From IMG/VR virus record IMGVR_UViG_3300046513_000333, positions 1 through 22,952 of that record: a stretch of 22,952 bases of DNA; one strand, written 5' to 3'. The notes under the pieces were generated by a model. It was not told the origin of the DNA. It ran no database searches and was given only the letters and a program-made list of their open reading frames with translations. This document shows, piece after piece, positions 6,453 through 13,283 of this stretch. Both the position numbers and the translations under genes were made by a program. How positions within the stretch are numbered: position 1 is the first letter of the stretch; each line of letters opens with the position of its first letter. Origin of the DNA: a virus.

Positions 6453-6479
6453 TCCCCTATGGGCGTTAGCCCATCACTT
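6453..6479. repeat. 27-bp direct repeat, copy 1, containing a hairpin
   Basis: Identical over 27 nt to the copy at 6496-6522 (period 43 nt). Inside is a 6-bp stem ATGGGC with loop GTTA (6459-6474), followed by CACTT. Confidence 0.85.
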
Positions 6480-6495
6480 GTTGCTGTTCCTGGTG

Positions 6496-6522
6496 TCCCC
6501 TATGGGCGTTAGCCCATCACTT
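6496..6522. repeat. 27-bp direct repeat, copy 2, containing a hairpin
   Basis: Second exact copy. The same ATGGGC-gtta-GCCCAT stem-loop lies at 6502-6517, here followed by T-tracts. Confidence 0.85.
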
Positions 6523-6535
6523 TTTCCCTTTTTTT
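6502..6535 (+). terminator. Terminator-like hairpin plus T-tracts
   Basis: The stem-loop at 6502-6517 is followed on the plus strand by CAC, five T, CCC and seven T (6521-6535). It would stop a rightward transcript entering from the 6040 region. No upstream protein gene reads this way, which hints at a short RNA or an attenuated leader. Confidence 0.4.
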
Positions 6536-6552
6536 CAGGGGCGCAGCCCCTG
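6536..6552. repeat. Hairpin CAGGGGC-gca-GCCCCTG
   Basis: Perfect 7-bp arms around a 3-nt loop, directly after the T-tract. It belongs to the same cluster of compact stem-loops. Confidence 0.7.
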
Positions 6553-6702
6553 CGCGACAAGCGCGCCGCGCGCGGGCGCTGGCGACGCGCGGTCAGCCGA
6601 CTTTGTCACCAAATAGCAACTAGGCAACAACTACACGAAATCACAATGCCCTGTACAATATCGGGCGTTTTGCTTTGGAGCAGCACCTATGCCACGTGCC
6701 GA

Positions 6703-6732
6703 TTGTTACTTTAATATCAAAATTGGTATTTT
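6703..6732 (+). promoter_or_regulatory. Weak candidate promoter before the DUF2325 gene
   Basis: TTGTTA (6703-6708) and TATTTT (6727-6732), each four of six, spaced by 18 nt in an AT-rich stretch (6700-6800) about 80 nt before ATG 6813. AT content supports a promoter zone more than the hexamers do. Confidence 0.25.
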
Positions 6733-6812
6733 CCTCAGTGTATTTCCTTCAAGTTTGTGTGTATGGTTTGCTTTATGTCAACGCAGAACTTTTCACGAAC
6801 AAGTGGGACACC

Positions 6813-8198
6813 ATGAGTAAAATCCATTGGACCGAGCAGGAATTCAACGCACTGGCGCAGGCCTTGCGGCAGCAATTCCCCGATCGGGCCGCGGCCCAGG
6901 CCGCGACACCGCAGCAGTTCGTGTTCACCACCCACGAAGTGGTCGTGGTCATGCACGCCAACTTCCCGAGGGAGCGGCAGCGGGCGCTGACGCAGGGCAT
7001 GGTCAAGAAGCTGACGGCCAAGCTGATCGAGGCCGGCGGTGGCGTCCCGCCGCAGCCCCGTCAGCGCCTCAAGCCACCCTTTGCGGTCGTGCGCTGGACC
7101 CCGGAAGAATGGCGGCTGTATGCGCTGTCGCTGCTGACGCTATACCCGCAACTGGACCTACTGAACTCGCCCGACCTGGCCCGGCTCAGGCTCAACCACC
7201 TGAACAAGGCCTGCGCCATCATGGATAAGGACAGGCAGCGCACCTTCCACGCCCTTGGCGCCCCGATCGCGCGCCTGCAGGTGATCTACGCCGAGGCCAA
7301 ACGCTCAGGCGATCCGCTGTTCATGGGCGGGCGCCTGCCAGAGGTAGTGGCCAGCCCCGCCGCCCCGGCCAGGCTGCACCCGGTTGACAGAAAATCCGCC
7401 ACGACCCCGGCCAACTGCAAGATATTCTGGACCAAGACCGAATGGGTCAACGTCGCCGCCGAGCTGCACCGCCAATACCCGCATGCCAAGTACCCCGAGC
7501 GTAATAACCTGGGCGCGCTGAACCCGGCCGACGTGTACGGTGCGCAGATCGTGCTGCCCGACGAACGGCGCCGCAAAAACCTGAAGCAGGTCTCCATGTC
7601 GATACTGCGCGGGCCGCTGATCGAGGCGTTCAAGACGGTGCGCGCCATACAGGCCGAGGAAAGCCAGCAGAAGATGGCGGTGGCGCAGCAGGCGCATAAC
7701 GAGCTGCTGGAGCGCGCCGCCACCATCGCCGCCCAGCCGAATCCATGGGAGACCGCCGTCAGGCCCTTGGTCGATCTGCTGGTGCGCGAGATCAGTGCAC
7801 AGCTGCTGCCGGCGCTGCTCGAAGGCCTGGCAAAAACGGCCCCGCCGCGGCCGACACCGCCAGCGCACTTGTCTCTTGCGTCCACGGCACCGGTACGCAA
7901 GGTCATGCGCGTTGGCATCGTCGGCAACCGCAGCACCTACGCCGACGACCTTGAGCGGCGCTTCCCGTCCATTGAATTCGAGTGCATCGAGAGCAGCAAG
8001 AAGATCGACAGCGTGCGCAACTGCGACAAAGTGATCGTGCTGATCAAGTTCGTGTCGCATGAGCTGGCCAAGCATGCCCGCCGCGCGGCCGGCGAGCGTT
8101 ACGTGCCGATCAACGGTAGCGTGACCGACATGTACCGGGTGATTGGCGGCTGGTTGACCGATTCCGCGAAAGACACCAGTGTGGCTGCAGTTGGCTAA
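6813..8198 (+). CDS. DUF2325 protein with three W-T-x-x-E helical repeats
   Basis: 461 residues; start ATG 6813 (MSKIHWTEQEF), because the upstream in-frame extension to 6675 crosses AT-rich non-coding-like DNA. Three related modules are visible: HWTEQEFNALAQALRQQFP (W6), RWTPEEWRLYALSLLTLYP (W95) and FWTKTEWVNVAAELHRQYP (W206). Each is followed 46-49 residues later by a conserved ER/DR-x-R (R55, R141, R252). The W-T-x-x-E-W pattern resembles Myb/SANT-type helices, suggesting DNA or protein binding. A linker with a proline-rich end leads to a C-terminal domain (about 362-461) with VMRVGIVGNRS, a D-KVIVLIKFVSHELAKHA stretch and RYVPINGSVTDMYR, which matches the pattern of DUF2325. The function of DUF2325 is not established. 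Its stop overlaps the luxR-type gene (TAATG), so both are one operon. Confidence 0.75.
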   Translation: MSKIHWTEQEFNALAQALRQQFPDRAAAQAATPQQFVFTTHEVVVVMHANFPRERQRALTQGMVKKLTAKLIEAGGGVPPQPRQRLKPPFAVVRWTPEEWRLYALSLLTLYPQLDLLNSPDLARLRLNHLNKACAIMDKDRQRTFHALGAPIARLQVIYAEAKRSGDPLFMGGRLPEVVASPAAPARLHPVDRKSATTPANCKIFWTKTEWVNVAAELHRQYPHAKYPERNNLGALNPADVYGAQIVLPDERRRKNLKQVSMSILRGPLIEAFKTVRAIQAEESQQKMAVAQQAHNELLERAATIAAQPNPWETAVRPLVDLLVREISAQLLPALLEGLAKTAPPRPTPPAHLSLASTAPVRKVMRVGIVGNRSTYADDLERRFPSIEFECIESSKKIDSVRNCDKVIVLIKFVSHELAKHARRAAGERYVPINGSVTDMYRVIGGWLTDSAKDTSVAAVG

Positions 8199-8926
8199 TG
8201 CTCTGGTACGAACGTTGTGCCAGCACGTTGCTGGTGCCTGACCAGACGCTCGATGGTGCCCTGCGCGGCGCCGTCGCGCTGGCCAGCATGCTGGGCTTTG
8301 AACATTGCGGTTATACCCTGGAGACCATATTGCCGGTGAGTGCCCCCCGTTCCCTGTTTTTGACCAATCTGGACGGCGAATTGCAGACCAGAGTCGAGGA
8401 GCACCGCACACAGTCGGTCTTGCCCACGGCACGGCACGTGCGCCGTTCCGCCAAACTGATGCTGTGGCCGATCGAGGAAGCGTCGCCCGACCTGTTCTGG
8501 ATGGACATGCGCCGGCTCGGCGTGCGCGCCGGCTGGACCCTGGCCGCCACCGAGCGCACCCATGCCATCGGCCGCTTCACCGCGTTGCGCACCAGCGGCC
8601 CGTTCGGCGTGCGCGAATACGAGACCGAGCTGCCGCGCTGGACCATTTTGACCGAATTGATGGACGCGGCGGTGCGTCAGCTGGTCTACCCTACCCTGCT
8701 GGTGAACGACACGATCGCGCTGACGCGCGAAGAAACGGAAGTGCTGGCATGGACGGCCGATGGGGCCACCTCCAAGCAGACCGCGCGCCGGATGGATATT
8801 TCGCCGCGGCGGGTGGACTACCTGCGCGGCGTGGCGGTCGAAAAGCTCGGCTGCAACAACATCACCGACAGCGTGGTCAAGGCGCTGACCTTCGGGCTGC
8901 TGACGCGGCCGGTGGCGCCGCTATGA
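8198..8926 (+). CDS. LuxR-type quorum-sensing-like transcription factor
   Basis: 242 residues, the normal length of LuxR/TraR-type receptors. The C-terminal GerE helix-turn-helix is clear (about 172-235: LTREETEVLAWTADGATSKQ, then ISPRRVDYLRGVAVEKLG). The N-terminal part fits the autoinducer-binding fold (MLGFEHCGYTL near 31-41, TN at 56-57, GVRAGWTLA later). With TraR as reference, the acyl-homoserine-lactone contacts fall with exact spacing on L62 (W57), V66 (Y61), L75 (D70), P76 (P71) and W90 (W85). Three of five ligand residues are therefore replaced. It is a LuxR solo (no luxI nearby) that probably senses another ligand or none. LuxR-type receptors are known from some phages and would link host density to phage decisions. 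Operon-coupled to the DUF2325 gene. Confidence 0.85.
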   Translation: MLWYERCASTLLVPDQTLDGALRGAVALASMLGFEHCGYTLETILPVSAPRSLFLTNLDGELQTRVEEHRTQSVLPTARHVRRSAKLMLWPIEEASPDLFWMDMRRLGVRAGWTLAATERTHAIGRFTALRTSGPFGVREYETELPRWTILTELMDAAVRQLVYPTLLVNDTIALTREETEVLAWTADGATSKQTARRMDISPRRVDYLRGVAVEKLGCNNITDSVVKALTFGLLTRPVAPL

Positions 8927-9390
8927 GATTGGACGGCTGGGCTGGCTTTTATACGATCGGCGCCGACCGCGTGCCGGTCCCCTGCTTCGACGTGAGCGAG
9001 TGGGGAAGGTGGCACGCCAACAACCTGGCCGCCTGCCGGGTCGGCGACGACCGCACCGAACATTACCGGGTCAGCACTGTGTTCCTCGCGCTCGATCACA
9101 ACCACTGGCGACAAGATGACCCGATCCTGTTCGAGACCATGGTGTTCTTCACCGACGGCGAGTATGGCAACATGGAGCGCTATCGCACCTGGGCCGAGGC
9201 GGCGGCCGGCCACGAGCGCATCCGCTCGATGCTTGAACGCGAGTACGCCGATGCCCACCAGCTGACGCTGGATACGCTGCGCGCCCAGCTGGCGGCGCCG
9301 CGGACCAGCCGCAACGCCCGCGAGGGCCGCTACAACTTCAAACAGGGCGGCCGGCATCGGCGCACCCACGCACGACCAGGAACAGCATGA
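8923..9390 (+). CDS. Conserved phage protein, 155 aa
   Basis: ATGA-coupled to luxR. The region VSTVFLALDHNHWRQDDPILFETMVFF followed by a GNMERYRTWAEAAAGHE segment is, from memory, shared by many phage proteins of unknown function. The C-terminus is strongly basic (NAREGRYNFKQGGRHRRTHARPG) and could bind nucleic acid. No catalytic motif recognised. Confidence 0.65.
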   Translation: MRLDGWAGFYTIGADRVPVPCFDVSEWGRWHANNLAACRVGDDRTEHYRVSTVFLALDHNHWRQDDPILFETMVFFTDGEYGNMERYRTWAEAAAGHERIRSMLEREYADAHQLTLDTLRAQLAAPRTSRNAREGRYNFKQGGRHRRTHARPGTA

Positions 9391-9674
9391 TTAATCCTTC
9401 CATGCGCAAGAAATTACCGGAGTCAAACTGCCCCGCCTGCAATGCGCTGTGCAATGCGGCGGGCATACCTCAAGACGAGAGCGCTGTCGCCGGTCCTGGC
9501 AACTTCGTTGTGTGCATCGAGTGCGGCGAGCTGAACATATTCGACGTGGCCATGCGGTTACGCACGCCGACGACAGCGGAGCTGGACACGCTGTCGGCGG
9601 ATGAGATGATGGAAGTGTCCCTCTACAAGCGCGCCGTGGCGGCGGTGTCCGCCATCCTCGACAAAGAAAGCTGA
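9387..9674 (+). CDS. Zinc-ribbon-like protein, 95 aa
   Basis: ATGA-coupled to the preceding gene. Two CxxC knuckles (C15-C18 in NCPACNA and C43-C46 in VVCIECGEL) are spaced like a zinc ribbon. A helical C-terminus follows (DEMMEVSLYKRAVAAVSAIL). Proteins of this build are frequent in phage early regions; probable metal-dependent nucleic-acid or protein binding. ATG 9402 is a possible later start. Confidence 0.65.
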   Translation: MINPSMRKKLPESNCPACNALCNAAGIPQDESAVAGPGNFVVCIECGELNIFDVAMRLRTPTTAELDTLSADEMMEVSLYKRAVAAVSAILDKES

Positions 9675-9681
9675 TACACAA

Positions 9682-9921
9682 ATGCTCGTCCAATATCAAA
9701 CCAGCGTTGTTGCCCTGCCCCTGTGGGTCGTCTACGCGCACTCTGATGATTACCCGGACAGCTTTGTGGCTCGGCTGTGGGATTTGCTGACGAACTTGCC
9801 AACCAGCTCCCACCTGCTCGCGCCGACCCTGGACGCACTGCGCCTGCGCTTGCCGCCCGATCTGCATCGCATGGAGCGTGCAACGCACGACGAACCCCAC
9901 ATCGTAGAGACATGGATATGA
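9682..9921 (+). CDS. Conserved small phage protein, 79 aa
   Basis: The sequence is compact with a recognisable phage-type pattern: LPLWVVYAHSDDYPDSFVAR, then LAPTLDALRLRLPPDLHRM and the closing EPHIVETWI. I have seen this arrangement in many phage hypothetical proteins, with no function attached. It is 7 nt after the zinc-ribbon gene and overlaps the next one by 4 nt. Confidence 0.6.
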   Translation: MLVQYQTSVVALPLWVVYAHSDDYPDSFVARLWDLLTNLPTSSHLLAPTLDALRLRLPPDLHRMERATHDEPHIVETWI

Positions 9922-10232
9922 CACACGACTGCTACAAGCCCATCGACACGCCCGAGGGCGTCGTCATCGAGCCGTGCCCGGTGTGCAATGCCCGCGCCAG
10001 CCTGTGGCGCCACAGCGAAGCGCCGGATGCGCCCACCACCACCGCCGTCATGTGCAGCAACGGCGAGCGCTTTGGCCCGCAGGACGGGCTGGTCAACCTG
10101 GGCTGCCTGCTGTACATGCCCCCAGGGGACTTCCATCGCGGCACGATCCGCGAGGCGGTGCGCTACTGGAACGAGTACGCGCTGGCGTTGCGCGAACTGA
10201 GCCTGCAAAACCTCATCAACGCATGCGCATGA
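9918..10232 (+). CDS. Cys-containing protein, possibly Lar-like
   Basis: 104 residues (ATG 9918; ATG 9912 is also in frame). It has CPVC at 20-23 and a later single Cys at 46 (AVMCSNGE), ending in REAVRYWNEYALALRE. The CPxC start plus an A-x2-x-W-N end recalls the Lar restriction-alleviation family. The middle lacks a second CxxC, so Lar function is only a possibility. Coupled to its neighbours by 4-nt overlaps. Confidence 0.55.
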   Translation: MTHDCYKPIDTPEGVVIEPCPVCNARASLWRHSEAPDAPTTTAVMCSNGERFGPQDGLVNLGCLLYMPPGDFHRGTIREAVRYWNEYALALRELSLQNLINACA

Positions 10233-10456
10233 GCGCGCCCTATTACATCGCGGTCTACGGCGGCTTTCTGGTCGTCGAACGCTACCCGGACGACGTCGGC
10301 CGCGACATCACCAAGGTGTACACGGTGCCCAACGTGCGCCATGCCACGCCCTGGCCGGATTTTGGCGCTGCTGACGCCGCCGCCAAGTGGGCGGTCGGCC
10401 AGTTGTATCCGCCGGACTTGCGCTACTTCGCCATCCTGACAGGAGCATTCGCATGA
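10229..10456 (+). CDS. Hypothetical phage protein, 75 aa
   Basis: Starts at ATG 10229 in an ATGA overlap; ATG 10223 would add two residues. Aromatic, beta-rich sequence (YYIAVYGGFLVVERYPDD, RYFAILTGAFA). No known domain. Confidence 0.55.
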   Translation: MSAPYYIAVYGGFLVVERYPDDVGRDITKVYTVPNVRHATPWPDFGAADAAAKWAVGQLYPPDLRYFAILTGAFA

Positions 10457-10707
10457 CCGTGACCGTAGCTGGCAACACCTATTCCGTCACCAGCACCCGC
10501 GGCTGCCGCGTCATCGACGGCTGGGTGCCAATCACCGACATGGCCGTGCTGATGCGCGCCTGGGCCGACAAGGGCCAGCACGCCGACGACGAATGGGTCA
10601 TCGACGCCCTGCTGTCTGAGCATCTGGGCGTGAACATGGTCTGCGGACCGCGCTCGGCCACCACCGCATGGCGGGCCGCGCTGGGCCTGACGCCACCCAC
10701 CCCGTAA
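10453..10707 (+). CDS. Hypothetical phage protein, 84 aa
   Basis: ATGA-coupled. Two short beta strands at the start (VTVAGNTYSVTSTRG) are followed by a helical part (PITDMAVLMRAWADKG, EWVIDALLSEHLG). No recognised function. Confidence 0.55.
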   Translation: MTVTVAGNTYSVTSTRGCRVIDGWVPITDMAVLMRAWADKGQHADDEWVIDALLSEHLGVNMVCGPRSATTAWRAALGLTPPTP

Positions 10708-10718
10708 CGAAAGAGAAC

Positions 10719-11081
10719 ATGGAAAACGACCAACAACCGACCGATGACGCCACCACCATGAGCGCCGAGCAGGGCAACCAGGTGGCCTCGTTCGCCGCCT
10801 ACCTGACCCAGCAAATGATCGGCGCCATCCAAGCGGACGACAACGTGCTGGGCTGGGAAGACGTGGTGCTCGCCGCCGCGATGGCCTGTCGCGCCGTCGG
10901 CAATGTGGCCGTCATCATGGATGCCAAGGAAGCCGGCAAAGAACCCGATCAGCAGGAAGCCGACCAGCGCATCGCCGCCATCCTGGCCAAGGCGCACAAA
11001 GTCAAATTGGTCACCATGCAGGTTGCCAACATGGAAGAAGCCGACGCCTACATGGATGGCCTCGACAAGGGATTCCACTGA
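10719..11081 (+). CDS. Hypothetical acidic helical protein, 120 aa
   Basis: Preceded by GAAAGAG as ribosome binding site. Acidic N-terminus, then long helices (GNQVASFAAYLTQQMIGAIQ, EDVVLAAAMACRAVGNVAVI, DQRIAAILAKAHKVKLV). Likely an all-helical small protein. Not recognised. Its stop overlaps the next start (TGATG). Confidence 0.55.
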   Translation: MENDQQPTDDATTMSAEQGNQVASFAAYLTQQMIGAIQADDNVLGWEDVVLAAAMACRAVGNVAVIMDAKEAGKEPDQQEADQRIAAILAKAHKVKLVTMQVANMEEADAYMDGLDKGFH

Positions 11082-11737
11082 TGGACGGCATGAAGATTAT
11101 CGATATCCGCAACGTGCGCGACCGCAGCGACGAGGTGATCGCCGCGCCAGGCCGGCCGCGCATCATGCCGGCCGACTACTACCGCGCCACCAGCGTCGAG
11201 GAACGCGCCCTGCTGGGCGCCCGCAACGCGCTGTACGGCCTGCCTACTACCGAGCTGGTGGCGTGGGTCAGCAACGAGATTGGCGGGCGCAGCGCGATCG
11301 AGATCGGCGCAGGGCATGGCGCACTGGCCGGCGCGCTGGGCATTGCCGCCACCGATAACTGGATGCAGCAGGACCCGGCCGTCGCGGCAGTGTACGCGGC
11401 AACCGGCCAGCAAGCCATCAGCTACGGCCCCAACGTGTTCAAGATGGCCGCCGACGAGGCCATCGACTACTACAAGCCGCAGGTGGTGGTGGCGTGCTGG
11501 GTAACGCACAAGTGGCGCGAAGATCGGCCCGAGGCGGGCGGCAATATGTTCGGCGTGGACGAGGAAGCGGTGATTAACGCCTGCGAGAGCTACATTTTCA
11601 TCGGCAACGAGCAGGTGCACCGGCACAAGTCGATCTGGAACCGGCCGCACCGGATCATTTACCCGGACTGGCTGTACTCGCGCGCGCACAACGGCAGCCG
11701 GGATTTCATCGCGGTGTGGGGAGGCGATCATGGCTGA
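11081..11737 (+). CDS. Methyltransferase-like protein (class I SAM fold)
   Basis: 218 residues. SAIEIGAGHGALAGALGI (about 71-88) is a good glycine-rich motif I of class I S-adenosylmethionine methyltransferases, preceded by a helical region and followed by strands such as PQVVVACWVTHKW. No DPPY or other target-defining motif is present, so the substrate (DNA, RNA, protein or small molecule) cannot be named, and cofactor binding is not proven. The protein ends near the short Cys-rich gene, which it overlaps by 8 nt. Confidence 0.6.
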   Translation: MDGMKIIDIRNVRDRSDEVIAAPGRPRIMPADYYRATSVEERALLGARNALYGLPTTELVAWVSNEIGGRSAIEIGAGHGALAGALGIAATDNWMQQDPAVAAVYAATGQQAISYGPNVFKMAADEAIDYYKPQVVVACWVTHKWREDRPEAGGNMFGVDEEAVINACESYIFIGNEQVHRHKSIWNRPHRIIYPDWLYSRAHNGSRDFIAVWGGDHG

Positions 11738-11912
11738 CATTTCCATGTGCGCCAACCAGACCTGCCCCGACCGCCGCGCGTGCTACCGCTATATGGCCAC
11801 GGCCAGTTCCTGGCAGTCCTACTGCGGGTTTTGCCCGCCGCCAGGCGCGTCACGTTGTTCCGACTTCATCCCGATTCAGGCCGACAATCCGGCTAGAAAG
11901 GGCGACCAGTAA
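11730..11912 (+). CDS. Cys-rich small phage protein, 60 aa
   Basis: Six cysteines at 7, 12, 18, 32, 35 and 43 (MCANQTCPDRRACYRYMA ... CGFCPP ... CSDFIPIQ). The C-x4-C-P-x-R-x2-C-Y-R-Y-x-A opening and the DF-P-I end match a recurrent small phage protein type that I know only as hypothetical. It probably binds a metal. The overlaps on both sides show coupling. Confidence 0.65.
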   Translation: MADISMCANQTCPDRRACYRYMATASSWQSYCGFCPPPGASRCSDFIPIQADNPARKGDQ

Positions 11913-12256
11913 TGGACGACAAGATCGAGATCGAGCTTCGGCTGCCCGACGAGCTGGCGCGCAACCTGGCGCAGTTCGCCGTGGACGTGGGCCAGACCAT
12001 GGACGAGATAGTGGAAAGAGCGCTGGCACTGAACGTCGGGGCGTGGGAAGCGCGCCGGCGCGGCAGCCGCAACGGACGCGAGGGGCGCTATGTCGGCAAG
12101 CATCAAGGGCGCCACCTGCGCACCAGCAAGATGATGCGCCATTGGAGCAGCATGCCGGACGCCGATTTCGCCTGGGGTGTGGCCTCGCTACGTGCTGGCG
12201 AACCGCTGCCATTGCGCCGCCCGCGCTATATCGCCAAGGGGCAGCGCGATGGCTGA
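11912..12256 (+). CDS. Putative ribbon-helix-helix protein, 114 aa
   Basis: The first 45 residues (KIEIELRLPDELARNLAQFA ... MDEIVERALALNVG) have the beta-strand-helix-helix pattern of ribbon-helix-helix DNA-binding dimers. A basic middle (RRRGSRNGREGRYVGKHQGR) and a C-terminal helical part follow. Starts at TAATG. Probable transcription factor; no partner toxin is adjacent. Confidence 0.55.
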   Translation: MDDKIEIELRLPDELARNLAQFAVDVGQTMDEIVERALALNVGAWEARRRGSRNGREGRYVGKHQGRHLRTSKMMRHWSSMPDADFAWGVASLRAGEPLPLRRPRYIAKGQRDG

Positions 12257-12866
12257 CATGGATGCGATCCGCGCACGCGGCGCCGACCCGGACACGCTGA
12301 CGCTGGCGCAGTACCGCTCTGACGCGATCGTTGCGCGCATCGACCGCGCGGCGGCGAAGAAGTTGGCGGCGCAGGCCACGGCGGCCAACAGCAAGCAGGC
12401 CAAGGTGGTGCTGCTGCGCCAGCTGGCTGACGGCGTGGTCAAGGCGTCGGCAGGGATTGCCCCATGCAAAAAGGGCTGCAACCACTGTTGCAAAATGGCC
12501 ACATTGGTGACGGTGCAGGAGGCTGAAGTGATCGCGCGCGAGACCGGCGCCAAACTGAGCCAGCCAGCGCGCTTCAACCAGTTCACCAGTGAGTGGCGAC
12601 AGAAATACGAGGGGGTGGCGTGCAGTTTTCTTACCGAGCAAGGGTGTAGCATTTATTTGCATCGGCCGTATGCCTGCCGGGTGCATGTGTCGGTCGATGC
12701 CGACAACCTGCTGTGCGAGATCGTGCCGGGCGTGAAGATACGTGCGCCGAGCGTGAACGTGTCCTGGTATGACACGGCGTTCGTGACGGCGTTTGGCGGG
12801 GCGTTGACGATGAAGTATGCGGATATCAGGGAGTTTTTCGTGCCGAGGACCGGCACAAAAGCGTAG
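12249..12866 (+). CDS. YkgJ-type cysteine-cluster protein
   Basis: 205 residues. After a 70-residue helical N-terminal extension (with an Ala-rich region), the cluster C73-x3-C77-x2-C80-C81 (PCKKGCNHCC) is followed by an ACSFLTEQGCSIYLHRPYACRVHVS stretch. This is the pattern of YkgJ-family proteins (C-x3-C-x2-CC ... GC-x2-Y-x2-RP-x2-CR), thought to bind zinc or an iron-sulfur cluster; no reaction is firmly assigned. It overlaps the preceding gene by 8 nt. A second, shorter YkgJ protein is at 15768. Confidence 0.8.
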   Translation: MADMDAIRARGADPDTLTLAQYRSDAIVARIDRAAAKKLAAQATAANSKQAKVVLLRQLADGVVKASAGIAPCKKGCNHCCKMATLVTVQEAEVIARETGAKLSQPARFNQFTSEWRQKYEGVACSFLTEQGCSIYLHRPYACRVHVSVDADNLLCEIVPGVKIRAPSVNVSWYDTAFVTAFGGALTMKYADIREFFVPRTGTKA

Positions 12867-12910
12867 GACGCGACGCGGGCGAGCCGCGTGCTGAGGGAAA
12901 GAAGGCACGG

Positions 12911-13264
12911 ATGACAGCGCGTAAACCTTTGAGTTTGACACTGGAAGAACAAAGCCACCAGTGGTGCCAGCTGATGGCGGGCACCATTATTCGCGCGCGC
13001 CGCGGACGCCGCTGGTCGCAGCGCCAGCTCGGCGCCAAGGTGGGCCTGAGTCAATCGCAGATATCAGTGCTGGAAAGCGACCCTGACGCCATGCACGTCG
13101 GCCGCCTGTACGGCACCTTGCGCGCGCTCGGCATCGATCTGGTGCTGCAGCCGCTGTCGCCGGCCGATACGCCGTTGGTGCGGCGCCGGCGCAGCGATCG
13201 GCCGGCGGCACGCGACACCAGCGCAGCGAACGACCAGACCGGGGCACTCGGCCCGGCGGCATGA
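12911..13264 (+). CDS. XRE/HipB-like helix-turn-helix regulator
   Basis: 117 residues. HTH at about 22-58 (AGTIIRARRGRRWSQRQLGAK, then VGLSQSQISVLESDP), followed by RLYGTLRALGIDLVLQPL, which resembles the HipB type. A disordered, Arg-rich tail follows. No hipA is next to it. It lies 44 nt after the YkgJ gene with a GAAAGAAGG ribosome binding site, so it may start a new coupling group or carry its own promoter. Confidence 0.75.
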   Translation: MTARKPLSLTLEEQSHQWCQLMAGTIIRARRGRRWSQRQLGAKVGLSQSQISVLESDPDAMHVGRLYGTLRALGIDLVLQPLSPADTPLVRRRRSDRPAARDTSAANDQTGALGPAA

Positions 13265-13283
13265 ACGATACGGAGACCAGCAT

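Larger units (their letters stand above)
5764..6812. other. Gene-free regulatory and origin-like stretch (about 1 kb)
   Basis: No convincing gene lies between repL and the DUF2325 gene. From left to right it holds the repL promoter, an AT-rich iteron-like segment (5821-6060), a 15-bp-arm palindrome, a possible rightward promoter, a GC-rich segment with several hairpins (6330-6552), and a second AT-rich stretch just before 6813. TTGTTCACA at 6174-6182 is one base from a DnaA-box consensus. The layout fits a replication origin and divergent control region. Confidence 0.6.

Noticed and set aside
6453-6522. CRISPR-like pair of repeats
   Set aside because: Only two units, no further spacers, no cas genes, and each unit is a self-complementary hairpin.
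6648-6666. lux-box-like or terminator-like dyad GCCC...GGGC with CCTGTA half-site
   Set aside because: Only the outer 4 bp pair cleanly and only one half resembles a lux box; too weak to call.
6214-6714. Open frame of 166 codons across the hairpin region
   Set aside because: It runs through the direct repeats and hairpins, is Pro/Arg/Leu-biased without domain features, has no ribosome binding site, and codes over palindromes; judged non-coding.
6675-6812. Upstream extension of the DUF2325 protein
   Set aside because: The 46 extra codons lie in AT-rich DNA with a promoter-like look and codon use unlike the rest; ATG 6813 begins directly before the first conserved repeat.
7305-8432. 375-codon frame opposite the DUF2325 and luxR genes
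   Set aside because: Shadow of two strongly supported genes; composition typical of antisense frames in GC-rich DNA.
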